From Edaphobacter sp. (GTDB lineage Bacteria > Acidobacteriota > Terriglobia > Terriglobales > Acidobacteriaceae): a stretch of DNA of 64,000 bases. Numbering within the stretch: position 1 is the stretch's first letter; each line of letters starts with the position of its first letter. Shown one piece after another: positions 29,091 to 37,430 of the stretch. The translations under genes and the position numbers were made by a program. Under the pieces are notes generated by a model. That model made no database searches. It was given only the letters and a program-made list of their open reading frames with translations, and was not told the origin of the DNA. The stretch covers positions 186,001-250,000 of the forward strand of contig NZ_JAPWKF010000005.1 of the NCBI RefSeq assembly GCF_028283685.1, written 5' to 3'.

Positions 29091-30125
29091 ATGCGACGTT
29101 TTCTGTACTTTTTCGCCTTATCTTTTCTGCCTCTTTCTTCCCTCACAATCCTTGCGCAGGAGTTCAAGAACGATCCTGCATATGTTGCCGCCGTTGCCGA
29201 AGGAAAGAAGCTGACGGCACAGCACTCGTATCTGTTTGCGATCGATGCGTATCGCAAGGCCAATAAGATTGCGGGGGGAAAGGATGGGGCATCGCTTGAC
29301 CAGGTCTTCATGCTGCAGATGAAGCTTGGCGACTACAAGAATGCCGCGAAGACCGCCAATGATCTGGTTCTGGCTTCGGGTGATGCGAGGGCGAAGTCTG
29401 TGGCAGAGGGAGATCGCGGTCTCGCTTTATTTCAACAGGCAGGCGATAAGAATAAGCCTGAGGTGCTTGAGGCTGCCCACGCGGCCTTTGCCGCTGCGAT
29501 CGCCGATTATCCGAAGAATGTGACGGCGCATTTTTACGACGGCAAGACCCTGGCGCGTCTGAAGAAGATGGACGCGGCTCGGGACGAGTTCAAGGCATGC
29601 GTCAGTTGCCTCTCTCCGAGGGACCCCGGGTATGCGCGAGCGCAGCACTTTGCTGAGAATCCGGAGCTGTCGCTGGCAAAGATGGCGCCTCCGTTTACGG
29701 TGGCGGCGCTGGATGGCCGCAAGTTTTCTCTCGACGAGATGGGCGGCAAGGTGGTGCTGATCGATTTCTGGGCGACGTGGTGCGGTCCCTGCAATCGCGA
29801 ACTTCCTCATATCAAGAAGATTGCGAAGGAGTTCGCCAATGAGCCATTCGTGATAATCAGCGTGAGCTGGGACTCGGATGAGGCGAAGTGGAAGGATTTC
29901 ATTGCGAAGAACGATATGACGTGGGTGCAGTATCGCGATGCGGATCACTCGCTTTCAACGTCATTCGGCATCAACGCCATTCCGCACTACTTCACCATCG
30001 ACTCGGACGGCGTATTGACGGCGGAGATGTTGGGGGAGGGCTCGGATGTGGAAGGGAAGCTGAAGAAGCTGATTGCGAAGGCGAAGTCTGCCCGCCAGCT
30101 TGAGACGGCTTCCGTTGGCAACTGA
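29091..30125 (+). CDS. Secreted thioredoxin-like (TlpA) protein with TPR-like region
   Basis: A 344-residue exported protein with a signal peptide (FLYFFALSFLPLSSLTILAQ). Residues 35-180 form helical repeats resembling TPRs (AFAAAIADYPKNVTAHFYDG), and residues 195-335 form a TlpA/ResA-type redoxin with the active site WCGPC at 230-234 and the cis-proline segment INAIPHYF. It probably reduces or rearranges disulphides outside the cytoplasm. The Cys pair at 170 and 173 (CVSC) between the two parts is unusual and could be a second redox centre. Confidence 0.88.
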   Translation: MRRFLYFFALSFLPLSSLTILAQEFKNDPAYVAAVAEGKKLTAQHSYLFAIDAYRKANKIAGGKDGASLDQVFMLQMKLGDYKNAAKTANDLVLASGDARAKSVAEGDRGLALFQQAGDKNKPEVLEAAHAAFAAAIADYPKNVTAHFYDGKTLARLKKMDAARDEFKACVSCLSPRDPGYARAQHFAENPELSLAKMAPPFTVAALDGRKFSLDEMGGKVVLIDFWATWCGPCNRELPHIKKIAKEFANEPFVIISVSWDSDEAKWKDFIAKNDMTWVQYRDADHSLSTSFGINAIPHYFTIDSDGVLTAEMLGEGSDVEGKLKKLIAKAKSARQLETASVGN

Positions 30126-30126
30126 C

Positions 30127-30162
30127 CCCCGGCTCTCTCCATTACCCCGGCCCTCTCCATTT
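30127..30162. repeat. Tandem 18-base repeat
   Basis: Two adjacent units (30127-30144 and 30145-30162), 16 of 18 bases identical, in the short spacer before the PaiB-like gene. No function is apparent. Confidence 0.6.
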
Positions 30163-30181
30163 ATGATGCGGTGGAGACGGC

Positions 30182-30817
30182 ATGTATATTCCGAAGTTCA
30201 ATGAAGAGACACGGCTCGAAGTGCTGGACGGGCTGATGCGGTCGCATCCGCTGGCGGCGCTGGTGACGATGGGCGCGTCGGGGCTGTTTGCGACGCATCT
30301 GCCGGTGGTGCTGCATCGCGAGAGCGAGACCAGGGCTGTGCTGCGCGGACATCTGGCGCGAGCGAATCAGCAGTGGAAAAAGTTCGATGCGTCGGTGCCG
30401 GCGCTGGCGATCTTCTCCGGGCCGGAGCACTACATCACGCCGGGATGGTATCCGGAGAAGCAGGTCAGCGGCAAGGTGGTGCCGACGTGGAACTATGCCG
30501 TGGTGCATGCCTACGGCACGCTGCGCGTGATCGAGGACGCGGCGTGGCTGCTGGAGCATCTGAACACGCTGGTCGATACGCATGAGGCCTCGTTCGTGAA
30601 GCCCTGGAGCGTGGCCGATGCGCCTGCGGATTATGTGGCCGCGATTGCGAAGGGCATCGTAGGGATCGAGCTGACGATCGATCGGCTGGAAGGCAAGTGG
30701 AAGGTGAGCCAGAACCAGGATGAGGCGACGCGCATGCGTGTGGCGGAGGGATTAGAGGAGCTGGGCTCGGAGATGAGTCTTGCGATGCGGTCTCTGGTGA
30801 GGGGAGAACGCGGGTAG
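30182..30817 (+). CDS. FMN-binding split-barrel protein, PaiB-like
   Basis: A 211-residue PaiB-family protein: MYIPKFNEETRLEVLDGLMR, LAALVTMGASGLFATHLPVV, LRGHLARANQQWK, SGPEHYITPGWYPEKQVSGKVVPTWNY and IVGIELTIDRLEGKWKVSQN match the family along its length. PaiB of Bacillus was named as a negative regulator of sporulation and protease genes, but the fold is a flavin-reductase-like split barrel, so the role is uncertain. GGAG just before the ATG supports the start. Confidence 0.92.
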   Translation: MYIPKFNEETRLEVLDGLMRSHPLAALVTMGASGLFATHLPVVLHRESETRAVLRGHLARANQQWKKFDASVPALAIFSGPEHYITPGWYPEKQVSGKVVPTWNYAVVHAYGTLRVIEDAAWLLEHLNTLVDTHEASFVKPWSVADAPADYVAAIAKGIVGIELTIDRLEGKWKVSQNQDEATRMRVAEGLEELGSEMSLAMRSLVRGERG

Positions 30818-30884
30818 CGAAGCGTCTATTTTACAGCCTGCCGTCAACTTGCAATCGCAGGACGGGGCAGGTAGCATCACAACT

Positions 30885-31084
30885 CAAGAGACCGGCCTGC
30901 AAAGCAGGTACGCGATTAACGCTGGTTGAACCAACATTCATTGAACAGGGGCCTGGCTCGTATATATGGTTCGGTGTGCAACGTCCGCCAGTCCGGAATG
31001 CCTAAAGAACCACGGCAGGGTCCCGCCGTCTTAGGACGGGTTCACCAGCGCATCTGCGCACGGCCCAGTGGGTCGGTCTTCTTG
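30885..31084 (+). ncRNA. ssrS: Candidate 6S RNA
   Basis: A rod-shaped RNA of about 200 bases in the gap before the Lgt-like gene. The closing stem pairs 30885-30897 with 31071-31084 (13 bp with one bulged base); it includes a G-U pair that only works on the plus strand, which sets the orientation. A second long-range stem pairs CGCTGGTTGAACC (30920-30932) with 31039-31050 (12 bp, one bulge). Inside are a small hairpin on the 3' side (CCTAA 31001-31005 with 31031-31035, ACGGC 31012-31016 with 31025-31029) and an apical stem (CTGGC 30953-30957 with 30987-30991). The stretch GCCTAAAGAAC at 31000 and the bases before it resemble the corresponding part of enterobacterial 6S RNA as I remember it. 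6S RNA binds the RNA polymerase housekeeping holoenzyme. Exact ends are unknown. Confidence 0.7.
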
Positions 31085-31096
31085 TAATCTCTCTCC

Positions 31097-31843
31097 GTGC
31101 ATCCCAACTTTCTTCACTTCGGATTTTTGACGATCCCGACCTTCGGCGTGCTGGCAGCGATCGGGCTGATGGCCTCGCTGACGCTGAGTGTGCGCACTGC
31201 AGCGGCGGTCGGCCTGAACGCCGACCGCGTGTGGGATGCAGGGCTGTTTGCGATCATCGCGGCGTTTGTCATCTCGCGGGCGCTGCTGGTGGCGACGAAC
31301 CTGAAAAGCTTTCTCTCGTACCCGATCCTTCTGCTGATGGTGCCGTCGCTGACGCCGCTGGGACTGTTGCTGACGGTTGTTGCCCTGCTGGTCTACCTGC
31401 GGGTGCGCGGACTGCCGCTGCTGCCGCTGCTGGATGCGTGGGCTCCGTGCGGTGTGCTGACGTGGGCGTTTCTTGCGCTGGGGCACTACGTTGAGGGCAG
31501 CGATCCCGGCACGCCGAGCAATCTTCCCTGGGCGACGACGGTGATCGCCGACAAGGTGCGGGTGCATCCGGTGGGAGTCTATGCGGCGATTGCGGCGTTT
31601 CTGATTACGGCGGTGTTATATCGCCTGTTGCCGTTGCGGCGCCGCAACGGTGATCTCTTCGCGCTGGCCTTTGCGTTGTGCGGGCTGGCACAGTTTCTGC
31701 TGACGTTTGTTCGCGAGCCGGCGTTCTTCGACACGGCGATGGGCAATCTGCTCGACCCGATTCAATGGGTGGCGCTGGGCATGATTGCAATTGCGGGCAT
31801 CGTATGGCAACAGCCAAGAAAGCAGGTGGCGCATGCCGTCTAA
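31097..31843 (+). CDS. Lgt-like membrane protein, probably without the catalytic residues
   Basis: A 248-residue protein with about seven membrane segments that follows the prolipoprotein diacylglyceryl transferase fold: TIPTFGVLAAIGLMASL at the start, LPWATTV, VHPVGVYAA and GDLFALAFALCGLAQF toward the end. Key Lgt positions look lost: the signature GRxGNF loop is replaced by ALGHYVEGSDPG, three residues shorter; the catalytic Arg in the last helix is Gln (GLAQFLLTF); and the nearby Glu is Thr. The start is a GTG directly after the 6S RNA candidate, and its end overlaps the rluD-like gene by 11 bases. It could be a degenerate paralogue with another role, or a divergent active enzyme. Confidence 0.78.
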   Translation: MHPNFLHFGFLTIPTFGVLAAIGLMASLTLSVRTAAAVGLNADRVWDAGLFAIIAAFVISRALLVATNLKSFLSYPILLLMVPSLTPLGLLLTVVALLVYLRVRGLPLLPLLDAWAPCGVLTWAFLALGHYVEGSDPGTPSNLPWATTVIADKVRVHPVGVYAAIAAFLITAVLYRLLPLRRRNGDLFALAFALCGLAQFLLTFVREPAFFDTAMGNLLDPIQWVALGMIAIAGIVWQQPRKQVAHAV

Positions 31844-32942
31844 GAACATGCTGCCGAAGGGGCAGCGACGCCACACCGTGAAGCCGGAGTATCGAGCGCA
31901 GCGCGACGCGGAGCCCGAGGCGCCGCCAGTGATTCCCGTGCTCGAGATGGAAGATGACGCAGAGGAGCATCTGCATGTCTTCACCGCAGCCGTCGAGGCC
32001 AAGGGGCTGAGGCTCGATCAGTACCTGGCGCAGACGATTCCCGACATCTCGCGTTCGCGGGTGCAGCTGCTGATCGAGAACGGCCAGGTGCGCGTGAACG
32101 GTCAGACCGCGAAGCCGAAGCTGAAGATCGAGGGCGGCGAGCAGATCGAGATCGACGGCGCGCCGCATCCGCCGCCGCTGAATGCGTTCGCCGAGGATAT
32201 TCCGCTGACGATTCTGTATGAGGACAAGCAGCTGGCGGTGATCGACAAGCCTGCAGGGATGATGGTCCATGCGGGGTCTGGCGCGACGGACGATGCGCGC
32301 AACCACGGCACGCTGGTGAACGCGCTGCTGCATCACTTCCGCAAGCTGTCGAATGTGGGCGGCGACCTGCGACCGGGGATCGTTCACCGGTTGGATAAGC
32401 AGACCAGCGGCATCATCGTGGTGGCCAAGGACGACAGCACGCATCGCAAACTGAGTGAGATGTTCGCCGCGCGTGAGCTGGAGAAGACATACCTTGCGCT
32501 GGTGCATGGGCGGCTGTCGAAGGAGAACATCACGATCAAGCTGCCGATCGGGCGCGATCTGGTGCGGCGGATGCGGATGACGACGCGGCGCTCGGCGGAC
32601 AGCGAAGGGGTACGGGCGGCGGTCTCGCACGTGAAGGTGCTGGAGCGGATCCACTCGGAGACTTATGGCGACTTCACGCTGGTGGAGGTAAAGATCGAGA
32701 CAGGCCGTACGCACCAGATTCGCGTTCATCTGCAGGCGATGGGGCATCCGGTGGTGGGCGACACGCTCTATGGCGCGCCACACCAGGTGGGGCAGGGCGG
32801 TTTGAGGCTTTCGCTGGACCGAAACTTCCTGCACGCGGCCCGGCTTTCGTTTGTGCATCCCAAGACAGGGAAAGAGCTTACAGTGGAATCTGAGCTGCCG
32901 CCGGAGCTGGTGGGTTATCTTGAGACCACCCGTGCCGATTAG
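31833..32942 (+). CDS. rluD: RluA/RluD-family 23S rRNA pseudouridine synthase
   Basis: A 369-residue enzyme. A basic N-terminus is followed by an S4 RNA-binding domain (about 50-105; LRLDQYLAQTIPDISRSRVQ) and the pseudouridine synthase domain with the catalytic aspartate in GIVHRLDKQTSG and the ending GRTHQIRVHLQAMGHPVVGD. S4 plus this catalytic motif fits RluD, which modifies helix 69 of 23S rRNA, but RluC-type specificity cannot be excluded. The ATG at 31833 overlaps the upstream gene and has AGGTGG before it. Confidence 0.93.
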   Translation: MPSKNMLPKGQRRHTVKPEYRAQRDAEPEAPPVIPVLEMEDDAEEHLHVFTAAVEAKGLRLDQYLAQTIPDISRSRVQLLIENGQVRVNGQTAKPKLKIEGGEQIEIDGAPHPPPLNAFAEDIPLTILYEDKQLAVIDKPAGMMVHAGSGATDDARNHGTLVNALLHHFRKLSNVGGDLRPGIVHRLDKQTSGIIVVAKDDSTHRKLSEMFAARELEKTYLALVHGRLSKENITIKLPIGRDLVRRMRMTTRRSADSEGVRAAVSHVKVLERIHSETYGDFTLVEVKIETGRTHQIRVHLQAMGHPVVGDTLYGAPHQVGQGGLRLSLDRNFLHAARLSFVHPKTGKELTVESELPPELVGYLETTRAD

Positions 32943-32990
32943 CGGCCATCTTTTTTGATTAGAATGAACCTAGTGACCGGTATAGATCGA

Positions 32991-34076
32991 ATGAACCGCC
33001 TTTTCTGGCCGATGGCCACAGGTCTGCTTACTGCCGCCTTGACGGCGCCTTTGCTGGCGCAGGCCGCGGCAGCTTCTCCGACGACGTCCACAGCTTCTCA
33101 AACGCAGCAGGCCGCGCCTGCATCGACGGCTCCTGCGGCCACCCCGGCACAGACGCCGGCTGCTGCCCCGGCGATTCCCGCTGCGGGACAGCAGCCCGCT
33201 CCGACCCAGGAGAACGGCGCCAACCCGGACCTCAGTGCACCCACCATCAAGGTGCAGGTGAACGAGGTCAACCTGATCTTCACGGTCACGGATAAGAAGG
33301 GCCGCTTCATCACGGGCCTGCAGCGCCAGAACTTCGGCCTGCTGGACGATGGACGTCCTCCGGTGGCGGTGCTGCGCTTCTCGCAGCAGACGAACCTGCC
33401 GCTGCGGGTGGGCATCATGCTGGATACGTCGAGCTCGATCCGGCAGCGCTTCCAGTTCGAGCAGGACTCGGCCATCGAGTTTCTGCTGCAGATTCTGCAC
33501 CGCAATGACCGTGCCTTTATCGAGGGCTTCGATATTGAGACGGACATGGCGCAGAGTTACACCAACAACATCGATCTGCTGAATCAGGGCATCCGCAAGC
33601 TGCGTCCCGGCGGCGGTACGGCGCTGTACGATGCGCTATACAAGACCTGCCGCGACCAGATGCTGACGCTGCAGGAAGACGGCGCGGTGCGCCGTGCTCT
33701 GATCGTGGTCTCGGACGGCGATGACAACTACAGCCGTGCCCAGCAGTCGGACGCGATCAAAATGTGCCAGCGCGCGGAGACGATCGTGTACACGATCTCG
33801 ACGAACGTGAGCCCCAGCAAAGACAAGGGCGACGACATCCTGCGCACGATCTCGGAGGCGACGGGCGGCATGGCCTTCTTCCCGGTGAAGATCGAGGACG
33901 TTGCGGTGGGCTTCCTGCATATTCAGGAGGAGCTGCGCAGCCAGTATTCACTGGTCTATCGCCCGGCGGACTTCAAGCAGGATGGCTCGTTCCGCACGAT
34001 CTACCTGCATGCACTGGACGAGCGATATCACGTGAGGGCGAGTAAGGGGTACTTCGCTCCGCGGCCTGCGCAGTAA
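32991..34076 (+). CDS. Secreted VWFA-related protein (acidobacterial type)
   Basis: A 361-residue exported protein with a signal peptide (LFWPMATGLLTAALTAPLLAQ), an Ala/Pro/Thr/Gln-rich linker (to about 75) and a von Willebrand factor A domain. The N-terminal part of the domain (VNLIFTVTDKKGRFITGL) is typical of the VWFA-related proteins abundant in acidobacteria. The metal-adhesion site DTSSS lies in MLDTSSSIRQRF, followed by GGGTALYDAL and VSDGDDN. It probably binds a protein partner or surface outside the cell. The start at 32991 was chosen to give a clean signal peptide. A strong terminator follows. Confidence 0.9.
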   Translation: MNRLFWPMATGLLTAALTAPLLAQAAAASPTTSTASQTQQAAPASTAPAATPAQTPAAAPAIPAAGQQPAPTQENGANPDLSAPTIKVQVNEVNLIFTVTDKKGRFITGLQRQNFGLLDDGRPPVAVLRFSQQTNLPLRVGIMLDTSSSIRQRFQFEQDSAIEFLLQILHRNDRAFIEGFDIETDMAQSYTNNIDLLNQGIRKLRPGGGTALYDALYKTCRDQMLTLQEDGAVRRALIVVSDGDDNYSRAQQSDAIKMCQRAETIVYTISTNVSPSKDKGDDILRTISEATGGMAFFPVKIEDVAVGFLHIQEELRSQYSLVYRPADFKQDGSFRTIYLHALDERYHVRASKGYFAPRPAQ

Positions 34077-34099
34077 CGCAGTTTTCAAGGAAGTGAGGG

Positions 34100-34131
34100 A
34101 CGGGGAGCAGCGTTGGCTGCTCCCCGTTTTT
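34100..34131 (+). terminator. Rho-independent terminator after the VWFA gene
   Basis: A perfect 12-bp stem ACGGGGAGCAGC (34100-34111) with 34116-34127, a GTTG loop and the tail TTTTATTG. Confidence 0.93.
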
Positions 34132-34153
34132 ATTGTGGCGTGGGATGGGAAAA

Positions 34154-34182
34154 GCAGATTCCTCCGCTTCGCTACGGAATGA
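34154..34182 (+). repeat. Dispersed intergenic repeat, copy A
   Basis: The 29 bases here are identical to 58169-58197, and a diverged copy is at 39071-39105. Each contains ATTCC...GGAAT as a short inverted repeat around GCTTCGC. This copy follows a terminator at the end of a plus-strand gene. See the matching finding. Confidence 0.85.
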
Positions 34183-34234
34183 AAAGCCTTTGTGAAACGA
34201 CAATGCCTTTTTGGGGCCGAAGGCTCGTAAAGGC

Positions 34235-34873
34235 TTACAGCTGGTCGCGGTATTTTTCGATGGCGAGCAGAACGAGCTGGGAGCGGGTGCGGACGCCGGT
34301 CTTGGAGAAGAGCTGCTGCAGGGTGGCCTTGACGGCGCTCTCGGAGATGTTCAGGTTTGCGGCGATCTCCTTGTTGGCGAGCCCCTGGAGCAGGTAGCGC
34401 AGCGTGCTGCGTTCGCGCTCGGTGAAGCGGATCGACTCCTGCGGCCCGGCACCGGCGACGATGGCCTGGAGATACTGCTGGTCGATGAGGACGCGGCCCT
34501 GAGAGACCTCGAGGATGGCGCGCTGTAGGTCTTCCGGCGAGTCCTGTTTGTGGAAGATGCCTGCAATGCCGGCGCGGATGAGCGCGAGAGCGTCCTTGTC
34601 CGGGAGGCCAGCGGTGACGATGAGGATTCTTCCTGCGAAGGCCGTCGTCTTCAGGCGATCGATAAAGCTGAGGGCGTTTTCGTTGCCGAGGTCATAGTCG
34701 AGCACGAGAATGTCCGTCGGCGTCTTTGCGAGCTCCTCCAGCGCCTGGGCTGGGCTGCCGCTCTGGCCGACGATGTTGAAGCGCTCGTCGGTGATCAGGA
34801 GACGACGCAGCCCCTCGCGAAAGAGGGAGTGATCGTCGAGCAGATAGATGCGAATCGAGTTCTCGTGGCTCAT
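34235..34873 (-). CDS. LuxR/NarL-type response regulator
   Basis: A 212-residue two-domain regulator. The receiver domain has the acidic pair at residues 13-14, phospho-acceptor Asp59 (LVLDYDLG), Thr88 and Lys109. The C-terminal helix-turn-helix (FTERERSTLRYLLQGLANKEIA ... SESAVKATLQQLFSK, given in part) is of the NarL/FixJ class. Its ATG overlaps the stop codon of the upstream kinase gene as ATGA, so the two proteins form a two-component pair. The start was placed at MSHENSIRIY, since the upstream extension lies inside the kinase gene. Confidence 0.94.
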   Translation of the reverse strand: MSHENSIRIYLLDDHSLFREGLRRLLITDERFNIVGQSGSPAQALEELAKTPTDILVLDYDLGNENALSFIDRLKTTAFAGRILIVTAGLPDKDALALIRAGIAGIFHKQDSPEDLQRAILEVSQGRVLIDQQYLQAIVAGAGPQESIRFTERERSTLRYLLQGLANKEIAANLNISESAVKATLQQLFSKTGVRTRSQLVLLAIEKYRDQL

Positions 34874-36318
34874 GCGTGAGTCTGTTCGGTCTCCCCGTCG
34901 TCTTCGGGGGAGAGCTTGTCCCCGGCAGCTCTCAGTGTAATGACAAAACAGCATCCTGCGGTGGTGGGTTCGTAGCGCATCTGGCCGCCGAAGCTTTCGA
35001 TGATGGCGCGGGAGACGTAGAGGCCGAGGCCGGAGCCGTCGGCCTCTTTGCGAAAGGGCTGAAAGAGATTCTGGTCGGTCTTCATGCCGGAGCCAGAGTC
35101 GCAGACGCGCAGCTCGACCTGGTGATCGTGGTGCAGGGTCTCGATCGCGAGCCGCCTAACCCCGACATCTTCGACGGCGCGCAGAGAGTTCTGCGAGAGG
35201 TTGAGCATGGTCTGCATGAGGCCCTGGCGGTTGGCGAGGACGTGAGGCGTATCGGCGGGAACCTTCCATTCCATCTCGCCGTCGAGGTCGGTCCAGTCCT
35301 GGCCGACGATGACGCGCAGTTCCTCGGCGAGCTCGTGCAGGGAGACGGGAGCGAGCATGGTGCGCGTTCGTTTACGGAGATCGACGGAGGCAAGGTCGCG
35401 CAGCCCGGCGGCAAGATTTTTGAGCGCGGCGAAGTCGGGGTCGGAGCTGATGGCGCTGCTGCGTCCCATGTTGGAGGCGACGACGAAGATGGCGGAGCAG
35501 AGATTGCGGATCTCGTGCGAGACGGCACTGGCGAGGATGCGGTCGTGGCTGGCGATCTGCTCGAACTGTGCGACCTCGCGCTCGCGCACCTCGTTGGAGG
35601 TGTCGACGAGGATGGCGGCGAGGCGACGTCCCCGGCCTTCGCCGTAGAGGGAAAACCAGGTGTTGGTGGGCACCATGGTGCCATCTTCGCGCTTGGCCCA
35701 GGCTGTGGCCGAGGTGCTGATGTCGCCGAGACCGGCGGGCAGCTGCAGCGCGTCGTGGAAGACGGGCATGTAGCGGGCGATGGGCTGGCCGGTGAGGGGA
35801 TCGGCGGACTGGAAGATGTGTTCGGCTGCGCGATTGGCGGCGAGGATGAGGCCTTCGCTGTCGATGGTGAGGATGGCGGCGGGGCTGCGCTCGGCGAGCA
35901 GGCGCAGCTGCTCCTGCGCGCGGCGCCGCATGCCCTGCTCGTAGCGCAGGCGGGAGTAGTGCTTGAGCACGATGCGGCGCGCGTCGGTGATCTGGTAGAT
36001 CAGCAGGCCGCAGCCGGTGTAGGCGATGGTGGCCATGCAGAAGCGCAGGACGTGTTCGAGGTGGGTCTCGTCGGCGGTGAACAGGCCGCGGGTGTAGGCG
36101 CAGAAGATGGCCGCGAACACGATCTGCCAACGCGTAAGGATGGTGGCGGCGATCATGACCGGGAAGATGTAGAGGATGCCGAGCGAGAAATCGAAGTCGA
36201 AGTACCATTCCAGCGTGACCAGAACGCAGAGCATCGCAGCCGCGGTCAGAAGAATCTGGCTGCGGCTGCTCGCGCGCGGGAGGCGCATCCGGATAAATCG
36301 ACGATAGAACGTCTGCAC
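34870..36318 (-). CDS. Membrane sensor histidine kinase with PAS domain
   Basis: A 482-residue kinase. The N-terminus carries four hydrophobic segments (about 22-38, 47-62, 66-80 and 92-110). A PAS domain spans about 135-240 (LLAERSPAAILTIDSEGLIL). The phospho-acceptor His268 lies in SAVSHEIRNL. The ATPase part shows NLSQNSLRAV, DSGSGM and GSGLGLYVSRAI. The stimulus is unknown. It is operonic with the response regulator, which it should phosphorylate. An alternative start is Met11. Confidence 0.92.
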   Translation of the reverse strand: MQTFYRRFIRMRLPRASSRSQILLTAAAMLCVLVTLEWYFDFDFSLGILYIFPVMIAATILTRWQIVFAAIFCAYTRGLFTADETHLEHVLRFCMATIAYTGCGLLIYQITDARRIVLKHYSRLRYEQGMRRRAQEQLRLLAERSPAAILTIDSEGLILAANRAAEHIFQSADPLTGQPIARYMPVFHDALQLPAGLGDISTSATAWAKREDGTMVPTNTWFSLYGEGRGRRLAAILVDTSNEVREREVAQFEQIASHDRILASAVSHEIRNLCSAIFVVASNMGRSSAISSDPDFAALKNLAAGLRDLASVDLRKRTRTMLAPVSLHELAEELRVIVGQDWTDLDGEMEWKVPADTPHVLANRQGLMQTMLNLSQNSLRAVEDVGVRRLAIETLHHDHQVELRVCDSGSGMKTDQNLFQPFRKEADGSGLGLYVSRAIIESFGGQMRYEPTTAGCCFVITLRAAGDKLSPEDDGETEQTHA

Positions 36319-36472
36319 GTTTCTATTAGACCTCTCTTCCCGTTGGATGCGGCGGGGATGGCCGAAAGATAGGCTGCGGATGATCGTCGATTCAGTCCGA
36401 AAGACCCTACGGAAGATAGGCGGCGCGGCGGCGGTTCCGGGGTTCTAATCGGCGTATGAGGAACCAGGCCTG

Positions 36473-37417
36473 ATGATCGTTCGAGACAAACTGCCGCTGA
36501 AAAGGATATGGCCACAGGCCTGGCGGCGTCTGCTGGTATTGCTGATCTTCGATTGCACCGTCGCGGTGATCTACTCCGTGTTTCATCACAAGTGGATCTC
36601 GCTGAACGGTCTTCCTGTTGCACCGCTGGCTTCTGCTTTGACCATCTTTCTCGCCTTCCGCACCAATGCGGCCTATGGCCGCTGGTGGGAGGCGCGCCAG
36701 CTCTGGGGCAAACTGGTCAACTACTCCCGCGCCCTGACGCGCCAGTACCTGACGATGCTGGACGATGAGACGGAAGAGCGTGACCGTCCTCCGCTTCGCA
36801 ATGAGCTGGTCAAACACCAGATCGCCTTCGCGCACGCACTGCGTTGCCATCTGCGGAAGCAGGCCTCGCTGCCGGAGCTGAAGACGCTGCTCGGCGAAGA
36901 GATCGCCGATGAACTTTCGGTATACAAGAACATTCCTGCGGCGATCAATCTGCGCACCGGCAAGCTGTTGCGCCAGGCGCGCAGCGAGGGCATGCTCGAC
37001 AGCTTCCGCTGGACGGCGATCGACGACAACCTGACCGAGATGTCGAACATTCAGGGCGCCTGCGAGCGCATCAAAAACACGCCGCTGCCGCGACAGTTCG
37101 AGTACCTGCCGCGCATCCTGGTGGATGTCTTCTGCTGGCTGCTGCCGCTGGGCATCGTCGACGATCTTGGGCTGGTGACGCCGATTGCGAGCACGCTGAT
37201 CAGCTTTACGTTTATTGCGGCCGACCTGATGAGCCGCGAGATCTCCAACCCGTTCGACAACACGATTCATGACACGCCGATGACGGCGCTGTCGCGGACG
37301 ATCGAGCTGAATCTTCGCGAGCAGATGACGGAGACCGACAAGGAGCGCGGCTGGCACGAGCCTTCGCGCCAACGCGTCCGTCTCGACGTCACGCCGGTCG
37401 ACGGCTTCGTTTTTTAG
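36473..37417 (+). CDS. Bestrophin-family (YneE/UPF0187) chloride channel-like protein
   Basis: A 314-residue membrane protein. The signature RTNAAYGRWWEARQLWGKLV and the later DVFCWLLPLGIVDDLGLVTP, ISNPFDNTIHD mark the bacterial bestrophin family, which forms pentameric anion or cation channels in the inner membrane. GAGGAA upstream of the ATG supports the start. A UspA-type gene follows 13 bases after the stop, so the two are probably co-transcribed. Confidence 0.92.
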   Translation: MIVRDKLPLKRIWPQAWRRLLVLLIFDCTVAVIYSVFHHKWISLNGLPVAPLASALTIFLAFRTNAAYGRWWEARQLWGKLVNYSRALTRQYLTMLDDETEERDRPPLRNELVKHQIAFAHALRCHLRKQASLPELKTLLGEEIADELSVYKNIPAAINLRTGKLLRQARSEGMLDSFRWTAIDDNLTEMSNIQGACERIKNTPLPRQFEYLPRILVDVFCWLLPLGIVDDLGLVTPIASTLISFTFIAADLMSREISNPFDNTIHDTPMTALSRTIELNLREQMTETDKERGWHEPSRQRVRLDVTPVDGFVF

Positions 37418-37430
37418 CAGGAGGAACATC

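Noticed and set aside
30880-30970. tRNA, tmRNA, RNase P RNA or riboswitch in the gap before the Lgt-like gene
   Set aside because: There is no GTTCRA T-loop or CCA, no GAGGAAAGTCC, and no cobalamin, FMN or TPP signature; the long-range pairing fits 6S RNA better.
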